A stretch of DNA of 64,000 nt from JAMZMI01 sp963848175 (GTDB lineage Bacteria; Bacteroidota; Bacteroidia; Cytophagales; Cyclobacteriaceae), in contig CAWKCO010000001.1 in NCBI GenBank assembly GCA_963848175.1, forward strand, positions 62,001 to 126,000. The letters run 5' to 3'. Under the pieces are notes generated by a model. That model was not told the origin of the DNA. It saw only the letters and a list, made by a program, of their open reading frames with translations, and searched no databases. The position numbers and the translations under genes are program-made. The stretch's first letter is position 1. Each line of letters starts with the position of its first letter. This document shows, piece by piece, positions 1 through 7,932 of the stretch.

Positions 1-408
1 GCGTTTCATTTTATGGTCTCCTTCCAAAGACTCCTCTATGACGTCATCTAGATCATCCCATTCGTCAGCATCTACGAGTAGCTCCATATTGCCAATTTTT
101 ATTCTTGTCTTGGCTTTGTTGTCTCCAAATACGATGGTGGTATCCTTGAGATATTTCTTTCCAGATTCATCTGTAAGCTCAATTTTTTCAATCTTTTTGG
201 AGCCAAGCGCCTCGTTCAGCTCTTTGATCATCTGATTGATATCATATTTCTCCATGGACTTAAGCTCCATCCTGTCCGAGGTATAAATCACGATTTTGCT
301 TTTGTTGGTAAGCTCGATGATTACCGTATCGGCACTTGCCGCTTCAGTGGTATATGCGCCTGCCAAGGTCAAGATTCCGGCCAGTATTGCAGTTATTGTC
401 TTTCTCAT
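1..408 (-). CDS. Putative secreted protein, partial (C-terminus beyond window)
   Basis: Reading from an ATG at 406-408 leftwards gives 136 codons without a stop, so the gene runs off the window. The first 23-25 residues (MRKTITAILAGILTLAGAY...) look like a Sec signal peptide. The mature part is charged, with many Asp, Glu and Lys, and contains a stretch rich in beta-strand-forming residues. I do not recognise the family. It lies 46 bases downstream of an anti-sigma-like membrane protein and its ECF sigma factor on the same strand, so it is probably the third gene of that operon and may be an envelope component or output of the regulon. Confidence 0.65.
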   Translation of the reverse strand, partial: MRKTITAILAGILTLAGAYTTEAASADTVIIELTNKSKIVIYTSDRMELKSMEKYDINQMIKELNEALGSKKIEKIELTDESGKKYLKDTTIVFGDNKAKTRIKIGNMELLVDADEWDDLDDVIEESLEGDHKMKR

Positions 409-454
409 TGTCGTTGTATTTTGAGTGAGTATTTTTTTACCCTTTCGGGAATAT

Positions 455-1096
455 TCAATTTCTATTTAACAAGTTGTTTTTAGCATCTCTGATGTCGGCC
501 AGCACGTCTGCTGGCGAAATCTTCTGTGCTGCTGTGAGCATTTTGTTTAATCTGTTTTTCTCTTCACCTTCGGGAGTTTCCGCAGCTATGTAAGTAATTT
601 TTACTGGTTTGGGTTCTTCTGTTTTTTCCAAAATTGCTTCAGTCTCTATATCCAGCTTTGCTACTTCTATAGCTATTTTCATCTCAGGTTCTAGCTCCGC
701 CAATTTTGGCATTTCTACCACTTCGGTCACAGGTTGCTGCGTTTTTTCTATTGGTGCAGTGGCTACAAGCTTTTGCCTCGGCTTTGCCTTTTTCTGAGTT
801 TGAACCACCTCCGGTCGTGATATTTTTGGCCAAGCAATAGCCTGTGTTTTTGGGTGGTCTATCTGTCCCGCGATATTTTCTCCTCGGTTGCTGATACTGC
901 CCTTTGGAGTAAAAAGGAATAGACCAAATGCGATGGCAATCATTGCCGCCGTGGCGGTTATGCCTATCCAAGCCCAAGGGGTCTTTTTTGATGGCAGACT
1001 TTGCTGCACCTTGCCCCAACTTTCGGGCATTGGGGGCACTTCGAGCTCGTTTATCCGCTCTTTAAAAAAGGCGTCTAGTTTATTTGACTGTGCCAT
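455..1096 (-). CDS. Single-pass membrane protein, probable anti-sigma partner
   Basis: 213 residues. About 40 N-terminal residues would be cytoplasmic, a single transmembrane segment lies near residues 42-62 (WIGITATAAMIAIAFGLFLF), and the remainder is a Lys/Glu/Pro-rich periplasmic tail. The start overlaps the end of the ECF sigma gene by 17 bases, which is typical of translationally coupled sigma/anti-sigma pairs. No zinc-binding HxxxCxxC anti-sigma motif is visible, so the role rests on topology and position, not on a domain match. It may equally be a membrane protein of unknown function regulated with the sigma factor. Confidence 0.7.
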   Translation of the reverse strand: MAQSNKLDAFFKERINELEVPPMPESWGKVQQSLPSKKTPWAWIGITATAAMIAIAFGLFLFTPKGSISNRGENIAGQIDHPKTQAIAWPKISRPEVVQTQKKAKPRQKLVATAPIEKTQQPVTEVVEMPKLAELEPEMKIAIEVAKLDIETEAILEKTEEPKPVKITYIAAETPEGEEKNRLNKMLTAAQKISPADVLADIRDAKNNLLNRN

Positions 1097-1667
1097 GTTC
1101 TACTTTTTTTTTAAGTTCCAAATCCTGAGCAGCGTTCAGCTTCTGCTGTAGGAGCTTGCGCGCCCTGCTCAGTTGCGATTTTGACGTGTTTTCGTTGATC
1201 TCTAACATCGCGGCTATTTCCTTATGGCTATACCCTTCTATGGCATAGAGATTGAAAACCGTGCGATAGCCAACAGGTAGCGTGGCGATCATTGCCAGCA
1301 AATCCTGTGTCTCAAGCGTGCTATCCAGCATGGCAAAATCCAGTGTGGGTGACTCATCTGACAACTCTACCTCTAGCGACATCATCCGCGACTTGCGGAT
1401 GTACATCAGGCATTCGTTTATCATAATTCTTCTTATCCAGCCTTCTAAGCTGCCTTCGCCCTGGTACTGACCAAGTTTTTCAAATACCTTGACCATCCCG
1501 CCGATCATCACATGCTCTGCCTCTGTGCGATCATGGATATATCGGATGCAAACCCCCAGCATTTTGGATGCAAACAAACCGTAGAGTTCACGCTGCGCCT
1601 GAGCTTTGCCTTTGCGGCAGTCTCGTAGCAGAGATTCTTCAGATATGGTTCGGTTGATTCGTAGCAT
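1080..1667 (-). CDS. ECF-type RNA polymerase sigma factor
   Basis: 195 residues with the two domains of group 4 sigma-70 factors. Region 2 (about residues 20-95) includes a region-2.4-like stretch, EGSLEGWIRRIMINECLMYI. Region 4 (about residues 120-175) contains LPVGYRTVFNLYAIEGYSHKE followed by a helix-turn-helix. The protein directs RNA polymerase to a dedicated set of promoters, usually in response to an envelope signal passed through a membrane anti-sigma factor. The next gene downstream overlaps it and encodes a single-pass membrane protein, consistent with such a partner. The target regulon cannot be read from the window. The start at 1667 is supported by the typical SEESLLRDCRKG opening. 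Confidence 0.9.
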   Translation of the reverse strand: MLRINRTISEESLLRDCRKGKAQAQRELYGLFASKMLGVCIRYIHDRTEAEHVMIGGMVKVFEKLGQYQGEGSLEGWIRRIMINECLMYIRKSRMMSLEVELSDESPTLDFAMLDSTLETQDLLAMIATLPVGYRTVFNLYAIEGYSHKEIAAMLEINENTSKSQLSRARKLLQQKLNAAQDLELKKKVEHGTVK

Positions 1668-1935
1668 TTACCAATGGACTTACGGATAGAAGATGCAGAA
1701 GGTGGGGGCGAGGTTGCACGGGACTGGAATTATTTATCAAAGATTTTAATTGGTGGAACGAGAAGTAAAAATAACCATTGGCTAGGCCATCCAAAAATGT
1801 GGCGTGTGAGAGCTACCGTCTTTGCTGGATTCTGACTATTTTGGGTGGGAATTTGATGAGGAGGCTTACGCTTTAGCCAAGTGCCAACGTTTATTTTCGG
1901 CTAACTCGTTGATATTTAAATATTTAATCACAAAA
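1668..1935. other. Intergenic region, no gene seen
   Basis: AT-rich stretch upstream of the divergently placed ECF sigma gene. It should contain that gene's promoter, but I cannot point to a convincing -33/-7 pair. No coding signal on either strand. Confidence 0.5.
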
Positions 1936-1981
1936 TGCCATAACCTAAATATACGCCATGTGTATGTTGGGTTGTTATGCA
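1936..1981 (+). repeat. attC-like imperfect hairpin, left
   Basis: A 46-base imperfect inverted repeat. The outer arms are GC-C-ATAAC (1937-1944) and GTTATGC (1974-1980); inner arms 1945-1954 and 1962-1971 pair with two G-T wobbles and one mismatch, leaving unpaired bases on one side and a 7-base loop. The boundary GTTATGC is the same as in the larger hairpin at 3766-3900. Such asymmetric hairpins with a GTT-type core resemble integron attC recombination sites. No integrase gene is present in the window, so this is a structural resemblance only. Confidence 0.45.
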
Positions 1982-2077
1982 CAAAATAGAAATGATTAAG
2001 GCTGTCCCTTTAATCTTGTAAAGCATCTACCTCAACAATCAAATACAAGTCACGAACTAAGACAATTTCTTTATGAC

Positions 2078-2117
2078 TACATTAATAGTTGTATAATTAT
2101 AAATATAGTTGTACTAT
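2078..2117 (+). promoter_or_regulatory. Candidate BlaI-family operator/promoter
   Basis: Two elements lie just upstream of the blaI-like gene: TACA-N8-TGTA at 2078-2093 and a 13-base palindrome ATAGT-TGT-ACTAT at 2105-2117. The 9-mer ATAGTTGTA occurs at 2085-2093 and again at 2105-2113, exactly 20 bases (about two helical turns) apart. BlaI/MecI repressors are known to bind TACA/TGTA dyads and to autoregulate, so this is a plausible autoregulatory operator overlapping the promoter. Confidence 0.5.
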
Positions 2118-2123
2118 TGTGAT

Positions 2124-2507
2124 GTGAAAGAGTTAACAAAAGCAGAAGAACAAGTAATGCGCATATTATGGAGGCTTGAAAAAGCCTTCTTAAAGGATGT
2201 GGTCGAAGGATTCCCTGAACCGAAACCAGCTTATACTACTGTGTCGACAGTGGTCAGAGTTTTAGTTAAAAAAGAATTTATCGGCCATACAACTTATGGT
2301 AAAGTGAATGAATACTATCCGTTGGTATCGAAACATTCATATTTCGGTGAGCGTATCGGAGGGGTTATTACAAATTTCTTTGACGGCTCTACCAAAAAGT
2401 TTGCTTCTTTTTTTACGGAAAATCAGGATTTGAGTATTGCTGAGCTTGAACAAGTGAAGAAAATCTTTGAAGATAAAATTGATAAACTAAAGAATAATGA
2501 TGAGTGA
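2124..2507 (+). CDS. BlaI/MecI/CopY-family transcriptional repressor
   Basis: About 127 residues with the characteristic opening KELTKAEEQVMRILW and a winged-helix domain (AYTTVSTVVRVLVKKEFI), followed by a C-terminal dimerisation region. I place the start at the GTG at 2124 because family members begin at this point; an upstream TTG at 2109 would lie inside the putative operator. Known BlaI-type repressors are cleaved, or their cleavage is triggered, by a membrane M56 peptidase. The next gene encodes one and overlaps this gene by 11 bases, so the two form a sensor-repressor pair. The regulated target beyond the pair itself is unknown. Confidence 0.88.
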   Translation: MKELTKAEEQVMRILWRLEKAFLKDVVEGFPEPKPAYTTVSTVVRVLVKKEFIGHTTYGKVNEYYPLVSKHSYFGERIGGVITNFFDGSTKKFASFFTENQDLSIAELEQVKKIFEDKIDKLKNNDE

Positions 2508-3768
2508 TCTGATAGTTTATTTGCTAAAAGTCAGTGCGATATTTTCAATATTGACGCTAGTCTATTTTATTTTTTTTAGACGTTTAACCTTTCACAAGCT
2601 TAATAGGGCTGTTTTATTACTAAGCATACCTATTTCATTAGTCCTACCAATTTTGAACATTGGTTATTATTCACCTGTTGCATATGATTTGAGTGAGATT
2701 GAATGGATTAGTACTTCTGAGTCAGAAATAATTGTAAACTCTGCCTCAGTATCTAGTAATCAGGATCTGGACATTAGTCTAGTTATTGAAATCGCCTATT
2801 GGATAGGTTTTGCAGTCGTAGTTATGTTGCTTGTTTCTAATGCAATTAAACTTTTTCACAAAATAAAAGCGTCTCGCAAGGTCAACTCATTAGGCTTTTC
2901 GATAATTCGTACTGAAGTACCAGGTGTTTTCTCCTGTTTCAAATGGGTTTTCATACCAAAACAAATAGAATATAAGTATGATGACCCCATTATTAAACAT
3001 GAGCTTGCGCACCTTCGCTTGTTTCATTCTTACGATTTGATTATCACAGAGTTATTTATAGCTTTTATCTGGTTCAATCCTTTTGTTTTTCTCTTTCGCA
3101 AGCTGTTGCGATCTGTTCATGAGTTTCAAGCAGATGATTATGTATTGTCAGACTCCATTAAAAAGTCAGATTACTTAAACATTATGTTAGATAGCCTGAT
3201 GAGTACGAATCACTTCAGTCTCGCAAGTAATTTTAAAAGTTTAACAATCAAAAATAGAATTGAAATGATAACCAAAAATAAAAATAAAAAAGCAGCCATC
3301 ATGAGATACGCCCTATTAGGTCCTATGATCGCCTTAATATTGATGTCCTTCTCGGTTACGGAAGGGAGTAAACCATCAATCAAGCCAATAGAAGAAGGAA
3401 AGTATAAACGAATTTCTTCTGGATTTGGAAAGAGGATGCATCCCATTCTTAAAGTGGAAAAAATGCATCTCGGAATCGACTTTTCTACAGAGATTGGCAC
3501 ACCTATTCGAGCTACGGGAGATGGCATAATATCACTTATTAAAACCGATAAAAAGGCGCATGGCAAACAGGTTCAGATTGATCATGGCTCAGGCATTGTC
3601 AGCGCATATTGTAACCTTAATGAATTTGCCGTCAAAGAAGGGCAAAAGGTTAAAAAGGGAGAAGTCATTGCTTACTCTGGGAATACAGGGGCAAGCACAG
3701 CACCACATCTCCACTATGAAGTCTTGCTCAATGGCAAAAATGTAGATCCAATGAATTATTTCAACTAA
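2497..3768 (+). CDS. M56 (BlaR1-like) membrane peptidase fused to an M23/LytM domain
   Basis: 423 residues. Transmembrane helices lie near 5-25, 34-52, 90-110, 185-200 and about 268-288. The M56 zinc motif HELAH is at 168-172, followed by the HEFQAD element. After the last helix, residues from about 300 to 423 form an M23 (LytM) domain: zinc ligands H324 and D328 in HLGID and the HLH motif at 404-406 are present. The position normally holding the catalytic His of the YxH motif is Asn (YCN, residues 371-373). The domain should lie outside the cytoplasmic membrane and could act as the sensor, replacing the penicillin-binding domain of BlaR1. Whether it still cuts peptide bonds is doubtful. Confidence 0.88.
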   Translation: MMSDLIVYLLKVSAIFSILTLVYFIFFRRLTFHKLNRAVLLLSIPISLVLPILNIGYYSPVAYDLSEIEWISTSESEIIVNSASVSSNQDLDISLVIEIAYWIGFAVVVMLLVSNAIKLFHKIKASRKVNSLGFSIIRTEVPGVFSCFKWVFIPKQIEYKYDDPIIKHELAHLRLFHSYDLIITELFIAFIWFNPFVFLFRKLLRSVHEFQADDYVLSDSIKKSDYLNIMLDSLMSTNHFSLASNFKSLTIKNRIEMITKNKNKKAAIMRYALLGPMIALILMSFSVTEGSKPSIKPIEEGKYKRISSGFGKRMHPILKVEKMHLGIDFSTEIGTPIRATGDGIISLIKTDKKAHGKQVQIDHGSGIVSAYCNLNEFAVKEGQKVKKGEVIAYSGNTGASTAPHLHYEVLLNGKNVDPMNYFN

Positions 3769-3900
3769 GAAGTGCATAACATTAGATAAATATGAATGCG
3801 CCTGCTTTTTTCATTGAAAGCCAGAAGTCAAATCAAGCTTTTGAGTCTTTAAAGAATGTGGGCGCACTCATTTTATCAGGACGTTATGCTTCACTTCTTA
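3766..3900 (+). repeat. attC-like large imperfect hairpin, right
   Basis: A 135-base imperfect palindrome. Outer arms TAAGAAGT-GCATAAC (3766-3780) and GTTATGC-(TTC)-ACTTCTTA (3883-3900) match perfectly apart from a 3-base bulge. Inner arms 3785-3802 and 3861-3877 pair over GATAAA/TTTATC and TGCGCC/GGCGCA with one bulged and one mismatched base. Between them lies a poorly structured 55-base spacer. This two-box, bulged layout ending in GTTATGC resembles integron attC sites. It starts on the stop codon of the M56 gene and ends three bases before the Abi-alpha ATG, exactly where a cassette boundary would be expected. Confidence 0.5.
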
Positions 3901-3903
3901 AAA

Positions 3904-4464
3904 ATGACTGAAGAACAATTCGATAAAATACTTGCTAAGATCCCCTCTGATAAGATTTATGATGATCTACTAAGTCCAGGTTTCAAAAGGGCTGGTGAAG
4001 TTCTAGCTACAGTTTTTGATTTGGGAAACCTTGTTCTTTTGCCTTTCAAGCTGGTCAATGAACGATCAAAAATCACATTTCGAAGAAATTTGGAGATCTA
4101 TGAAAAGAAGCTTCAGCAGATTGATGAAAAAGACCTTTGCGAAGTTCCTCAACAAATTGGGCTTCCTATTATTGATAAATTAACAATCGTAAATCAGGAA
4201 GAATTATCCCATGCGTTTACGAATCTGCTGGTAAAGGCATCTTCTCATAAAACAATAAATATTGTTCACCCTGCTTTTTTAAATACGCTTAATGATATTT
4301 CACAAGATGAAGCAATATTGTTAATGGCATTAAGTGATAACCTCATGCATCCATTTATCGATGTTAATGTTCTTAAAACGCAATTTCCGCCAAATCCTCC
4401 AGAAAAATATGGCGAACCTGGAGCGAAAACTAAAGAACAGCTAAAGAAGATAATGAACTACTAA
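3904..4464 (+). CDS. Abi-alpha (DUF4393) family protein, N-terminal part
   Basis: The start is taken at ATG 3904, directly after the hairpin; an in-frame ATG at 3856 lies inside it. The product has the DUF4393 pattern: a hydrophobic segment LATVFDLGNLVLLPF, then ...EKKLQQI...VPQQIGLPIIDKL..., ELSHAFTNLLVKASS and VHPAFLNTLNDIS. Members of this family include the lactococcal abortive-infection protein Abi-alpha, so a phage-defence role is possible. The frame is ended by TAA at 4462-4464, yet the same frame continues open to 4797 and matches the remainder of a DUF4393 protein. The gene therefore seems to carry a nonsense change. Full extent would be 3904-4797 (about 297 codons). Confidence 0.75.
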   Translation: MTEEQFDKILAKIPSDKIYDDLLSPGFKRAGEVLATVFDLGNLVLLPFKLVNERSKITFRRNLEIYEKKLQQIDEKDLCEVPQQIGLPIIDKLTIVNQEELSHAFTNLLVKASSHKTINIVHPAFLNTLNDISQDEAILLMALSDNLMHPFIDVNVLKTQFPPNPPEKYGEPGAKTKEQLKKIMNY

Positions 4465-4497
4465 GATGGTATTCAAAAAACGTCTAATCCCTTTCAT

Positions 4498-4797
4498 GTG
4501 AACCTAACTGGTTTAGAAAGTGAGGTAAAAGTATATTTTCCAGAAAACATCAACCTTTACCTTGAAAACCTAAAAAGACTTGGGGTGATTGAATTTGAAC
4601 GAACAAAATACTTGACTGATCAGACTGACCGATATACCGAACTTGAAAATAAAATTTATCAAGAGAAAATTGATGAGGTTAGACAAGAAATACTTCCTTT
4701 AAACACAGAAACATTTAAATACGAGATTGAGATACGACACTGTTTTTTTAGGTTTACAGAGTTCGGGCAATCATTTATCGAAGCTGTGATCAAATAA
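4498..4797 (+). CDS. Abi-alpha (DUF4393) family protein, C-terminal part
   Basis: In the same frame as the preceding fragment, separated only by the TAA at 4462-4464 and eleven further sense codons. The translated region has the coiled, charged C-terminal layout seen in DUF4393 proteins (ENLKRLGVIEFERTKYL... FTEFGQSFIEAVI). A GTG at 4498 could restart translation, but independent expression is unlikely. Best read as the tail of the interrupted gene. Confidence 0.6.
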   Translation: MNLTGLESEVKVYFPENINLYLENLKRLGVIEFERTKYLTDQTDRYTELENKIYQEKIDEVRQEILPLNTETFKYEIEIRHCFFRFTEFGQSFIEAVIK

Positions 4798-4799
4798 CA

Positions 4800-5115
4800 A
4801 GAAGCACAACAAACACTTTTATGAATAATCTTGTTCGGGGTACTTGAGTTGAATTTAGTAAAATCAAGCAATAAATTTCTTTTGGGCACCTTTTCTTGAG
4901 AAGCCTAGTACCGAAGGAAACGAAATTTGAATTGTCTACCCAAATGGCCACCTGCATTTCATCAGGGATGGTTAATCAGTAATAAAGAGTTGTGGCTATG
5001 GGAAAATGCTACACGCCTAAAAAGTGGCGAAAAATGACTTTCGATTAGGGTAATAGCCTCGTGGCAATGGAACTCGAGTTTGACCGAAAGAATACTCGGT
5101 TTTTCTAAAAAACCA
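4800..5115. other. Intergenic region, no convincing gene
   Basis: Convergent spacer between the Abi-alpha tail and the transporter gene. A 7-base inverted repeat AACAAGA/TCTTGTT (4796-4802, 4829-4835) and a short hairpin GGTTTTT/AAAAACC at 5098-5114 may act as weak terminators. A 55-codon open frame on the minus strand (4790-4957) has no recognisable family and overlaps the Abi-alpha end. No third attC-like hairpin was found here. Confidence 0.45.
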
Positions 5116-7929
5116 CTAGCCCAAAGCATCTACCACCTTCTCCGCCTGCTCTCGCACCCGCGCGTTGGGGCTTTTGGTAAATGGAGTGACCATGGTGGCG
5201 TATTCCTTGTTTTTCAGTTCTTGAATCAGTCGGAAAACCACAATTTTCAGTTTTGCATCTCGGCCTTCCAGAAGCATAGCCAAACACTTTTGTTCGTCCG
5301 GTATTTTCACCTTGAGGTTGATTAGCGTCTTGTTGGTGATGTCTTCAAAAATGGCACTTTCAGCTATGGGTACAAGGGTGCGCTTCAGTGTAGGTTCCAA
5401 CAAATTGTCTAGAAATTCCACAGAGTTGATGCGCACATGCTCATTGCTACTTCTGATACCCTGATATACTGACATTACTTCTTCTGGAGGATAGCGCAAG
5501 CCAATCAATCGGAAGATGCGCTCAAGCGTGCCATCCAATCGGCGCTCAAGCAGTTGAATAAGCTCTGTGCGAGCCTTTTTCAATGGGCTTTCTTCTTCCG
5601 CAGGCAAGAGCGAATTTTGCTGATAAAGAATACCGAGCGTGTTTTTGTAAAGCTCTGCTTCATCTATGATATAACCGATGATGTCTTCTTTTTTTATTTT
5701 GAGATGAGGAAAGTCTCGCTGCATGGTATTTAGCGAACGCAGTGCTTCTAGGCGGAGCATCACATCAGGAGTTTCTAGAAAACTGAGGAGTGTTTTGACC
5801 GAAGCTTGCGCATCGAGCAGTTCCAGCACTCCGGGCAGTTGGTTGATGATTTCCGCCTTTATGGCTAGATTTTTGGCCATGGCTTGCAGTGGTGTCGTGA
5901 TGCCTACACCATAATTAAGCAAAGCTTCTTGAGCCGTCTTTCTTGTTTCTTTTTCTACCAAGAAAGAAGCGATTTTCTCCACAAAATAGTCGCTCATGGT
6001 GTAGCCCGCTGCGAGAATGGCCTCTTTTACGATCGCTGGATTTTCGTCAATCAGGTATTTTTCTATTTCACTATAAAGTGAATCAATATTGGCGTGTCCA
6101 ATAGCACGCAAAATCATGGCTTTGTATTGGTATTGCTCTTGAGGGTTGTTTGTCAAGAGTAGGTAGTCCATTTTTTCGCGAATGCGTAACTCCACTTGCA
6201 GCAGCTTTTTCATTTCTGCGTTGTTTCGAGCTTCTTCGGCCAAACCTACCAATGCAGCACCACTGATCATCGGGTCTACATCGGTCAAATATCTGTTGAT
6301 GGTGATGATTCGCTGTTCCTTGGTTTGTTTCAAAAGTTGGGCAAAGGCCTTGTAGCGAACTTCTTGGTCAGGGTCTTTGAGTAGCACTTGGATCGTTTCA
6401 GGATCGACGGTTTTTTCCAAGTAATAAATGCATTGCAAAGCCGCCATGCGCACTCGTGGAGAATCATGAGTTAAGAATTTCACTACATTATCAAACAGAC
6501 GCTTATCAGGAATTTGTCGCACTTTGTCTAGCACATATAGCACTTGACTTTCAGTGCCCGCATCCAAAGCTTTCTTAAGCCCACTGAGCACCGAGATGTT
6601 ATTAAAATCCATCAGCTCCTTGGTAGAATGCTTGTCTGCCTGTGTTAGTTTGGATTTGAATGTTTTGATGTATTCACGTCTCACTTTTACGGCTATCCAC
6701 ATCCACAGTCCCAAAATCAAAAGACTGAGCACGCTGACCGATCGTACAGATAGTTCTAAGCCATTGACCAAAAAGATAAGCAGCAAACCAGCGATACCCG
6801 TAGCAGCCAAGTCCACAAACACGTCTATAAAGCTCTTTGTCTGGCTTTTGATATTGGCAGGAATAGGTAAGGCCAAGAGTTCTGTGGCTGATTTGTTTAC
6901 CGATTGTTTCACGGACACTTCCCACAGTTTCACGAAAATACCCGCCCAGAGCGCTGGTGAAAAGAGTAGTAGCAAAGAGCCAATGGTGATGCCTCCGGGG
7001 AGCGCAAAGAGCGAGGTGCCTACGCCAAACGTACCCACTATTCTTTTGGTAAGAAATAATTGAATGACCAGCGAAACCACATTGAAGGTGGAAAACCAAA
7101 ACCCAAAAAATGCGGTGAGGTCATCAGGGTCAGAGAAGTTGATTGATGCAACGCTGCTAAATTGAAATTCTACCAGTTTTGAAACTACCACGCTCAATCC
7201 AATGACTAGAGCCAAGTAAGTAAGGTGTCTTGATTTGCGGATCAGCCACAGTGGGTGATCTCCAAAATCCGTCAATCGTTTCTTTTGTTGAAAGGTGTTG
7301 AGCTGTTTGATGTGCTTTGTCCAAATGATTTTATTGAGTGGCAAGCATATACACAAAAGTGCCGCTGCGACATAGAGCAGGTTGATTCCTTGCACGAAAA
7401 TGGCCGCTACGGAAGTAAAATATCCTCCTGCCACACCACCAGCAATGGGTCCAGCTCCGATAAAACTAAAAAGTCTTTTGGCTTCCCGTGCATCAAAGGC
7501 GAGGTTGGCCATGATCCAAAATTGTGAGGTTGTTAGCACGCCAAAGATGGCTACCCCGATGTACAATATGTAAATGATAAATTTTGGCGCGAGCTTCAGG
7601 TGAAGCAATGTTGCTAAAATCACCAAAGAGACAATAGAAACGATAAGCGTACCCGCCGTGACATTGCGCAGCGATTTGCTGTTGAGAATACGCGAATAGA
7701 ACGTACTCACCCCCATGGCGCAAACGGCCACCAATAGAAATACGGAAGGGAGTTTAGAAATACCAATGGTGGAAAGAAACTGGGCGTTTACCACCGGCTT
7801 GATGATCAAAAGGGTGAATATGATAACGAAAATATTGAGCTGCATGAGCAGCACCCGTTCATATTCACCCTCTCGGATATCAAATGTTTTAAGAAGAAAA
7901 GCTTTTAATAATACTTTTAGTTGATCCAA
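5116..7929 (-). CDS. MFS/nucleotide-transporter-like membrane protein with HEAT repeats
   Basis: 937 residues. The N-terminal half (about 1-430) holds roughly a dozen hydrophobic helices with the layout of the ATP/ADP-translocase (Npt/Tlc) type branch of the major facilitator superfamily. The C-terminal half (about 445-937) is a series of HEAT-like helical repeats, for example FLTHDSPRVRMAALQCIYYL and LKDPDQEVRYKAFAQLLK. The HEAT part should be cytoplasmic. The start lies 3 bases after the stop of the upstream beta-lactamase-fold gene, so the two are co-transcribed. True nucleotide transport is uncertain: free-living Bacteroidota have such proteins and their substrate is not established. Confidence 0.75.
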   Translation of the reverse strand: MDQLKVLLKAFLLKTFDIREGEYERVLLMQLNIFVIIFTLLIIKPVVNAQFLSTIGISKLPSVFLLVAVCAMGVSTFYSRILNSKSLRNVTAGTLIVSIVSLVILATLLHLKLAPKFIIYILYIGVAIFGVLTTSQFWIMANLAFDAREAKRLFSFIGAGPIAGGVAGGYFTSVAAIFVQGINLLYVAAALLCICLPLNKIIWTKHIKQLNTFQQKKRLTDFGDHPLWLIRKSRHLTYLALVIGLSVVVSKLVEFQFSSVASINFSDPDDLTAFFGFWFSTFNVVSLVIQLFLTKRIVGTFGVGTSLFALPGGITIGSLLLLFSPALWAGIFVKLWEVSVKQSVNKSATELLALPIPANIKSQTKSFIDVFVDLAATGIAGLLLIFLVNGLELSVRSVSVLSLLILGLWMWIAVKVRREYIKTFKSKLTQADKHSTKELMDFNNISVLSGLKKALDAGTESQVLYVLDKVRQIPDKRLFDNVVKFLTHDSPRVRMAALQCIYYLEKTVDPETIQVLLKDPDQEVRYKAFAQLLKQTKEQRIITINRYLTDVDPMISGAALVGLAEEARNNAEMKKLLQVELRIREKMDYLLLTNNPQEQYQYKAMILRAIGHANIDSLYSEIEKYLIDENPAIVKEAILAAGYTMSDYFVEKIASFLVEKETRKTAQEALLNYGVGITTPLQAMAKNLAIKAEIINQLPGVLELLDAQASVKTLLSFLETPDVMLRLEALRSLNTMQRDFPHLKIKKEDIIGYIIDEAELYKNTLGILYQQNSLLPAEEESPLKKARTELIQLLERRLDGTLERIFRLIGLRYPPEEVMSVYQGIRSSNEHVRINSVEFLDNLLEPTLKRTLVPIAESAIFEDITNKTLINLKVKIPDEQKCLAMLLEGRDAKLKIVVFRLIQELKNKEYATMVTPFTKSPNARVREQAEKVVDALG

Positions 7930-7932
7930 TTG

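Noticed and set aside
1936..5115. Complete integron or prophage
   Set aside because: Only two attC-like hairpins were found; no integrase, no phage structural gene and no clear third boundary.
6554..7063. 169-codon plus-strand frame inside the transporter-like gene
   Set aside because: Antisense to a well-supported membrane protein and without a family match.
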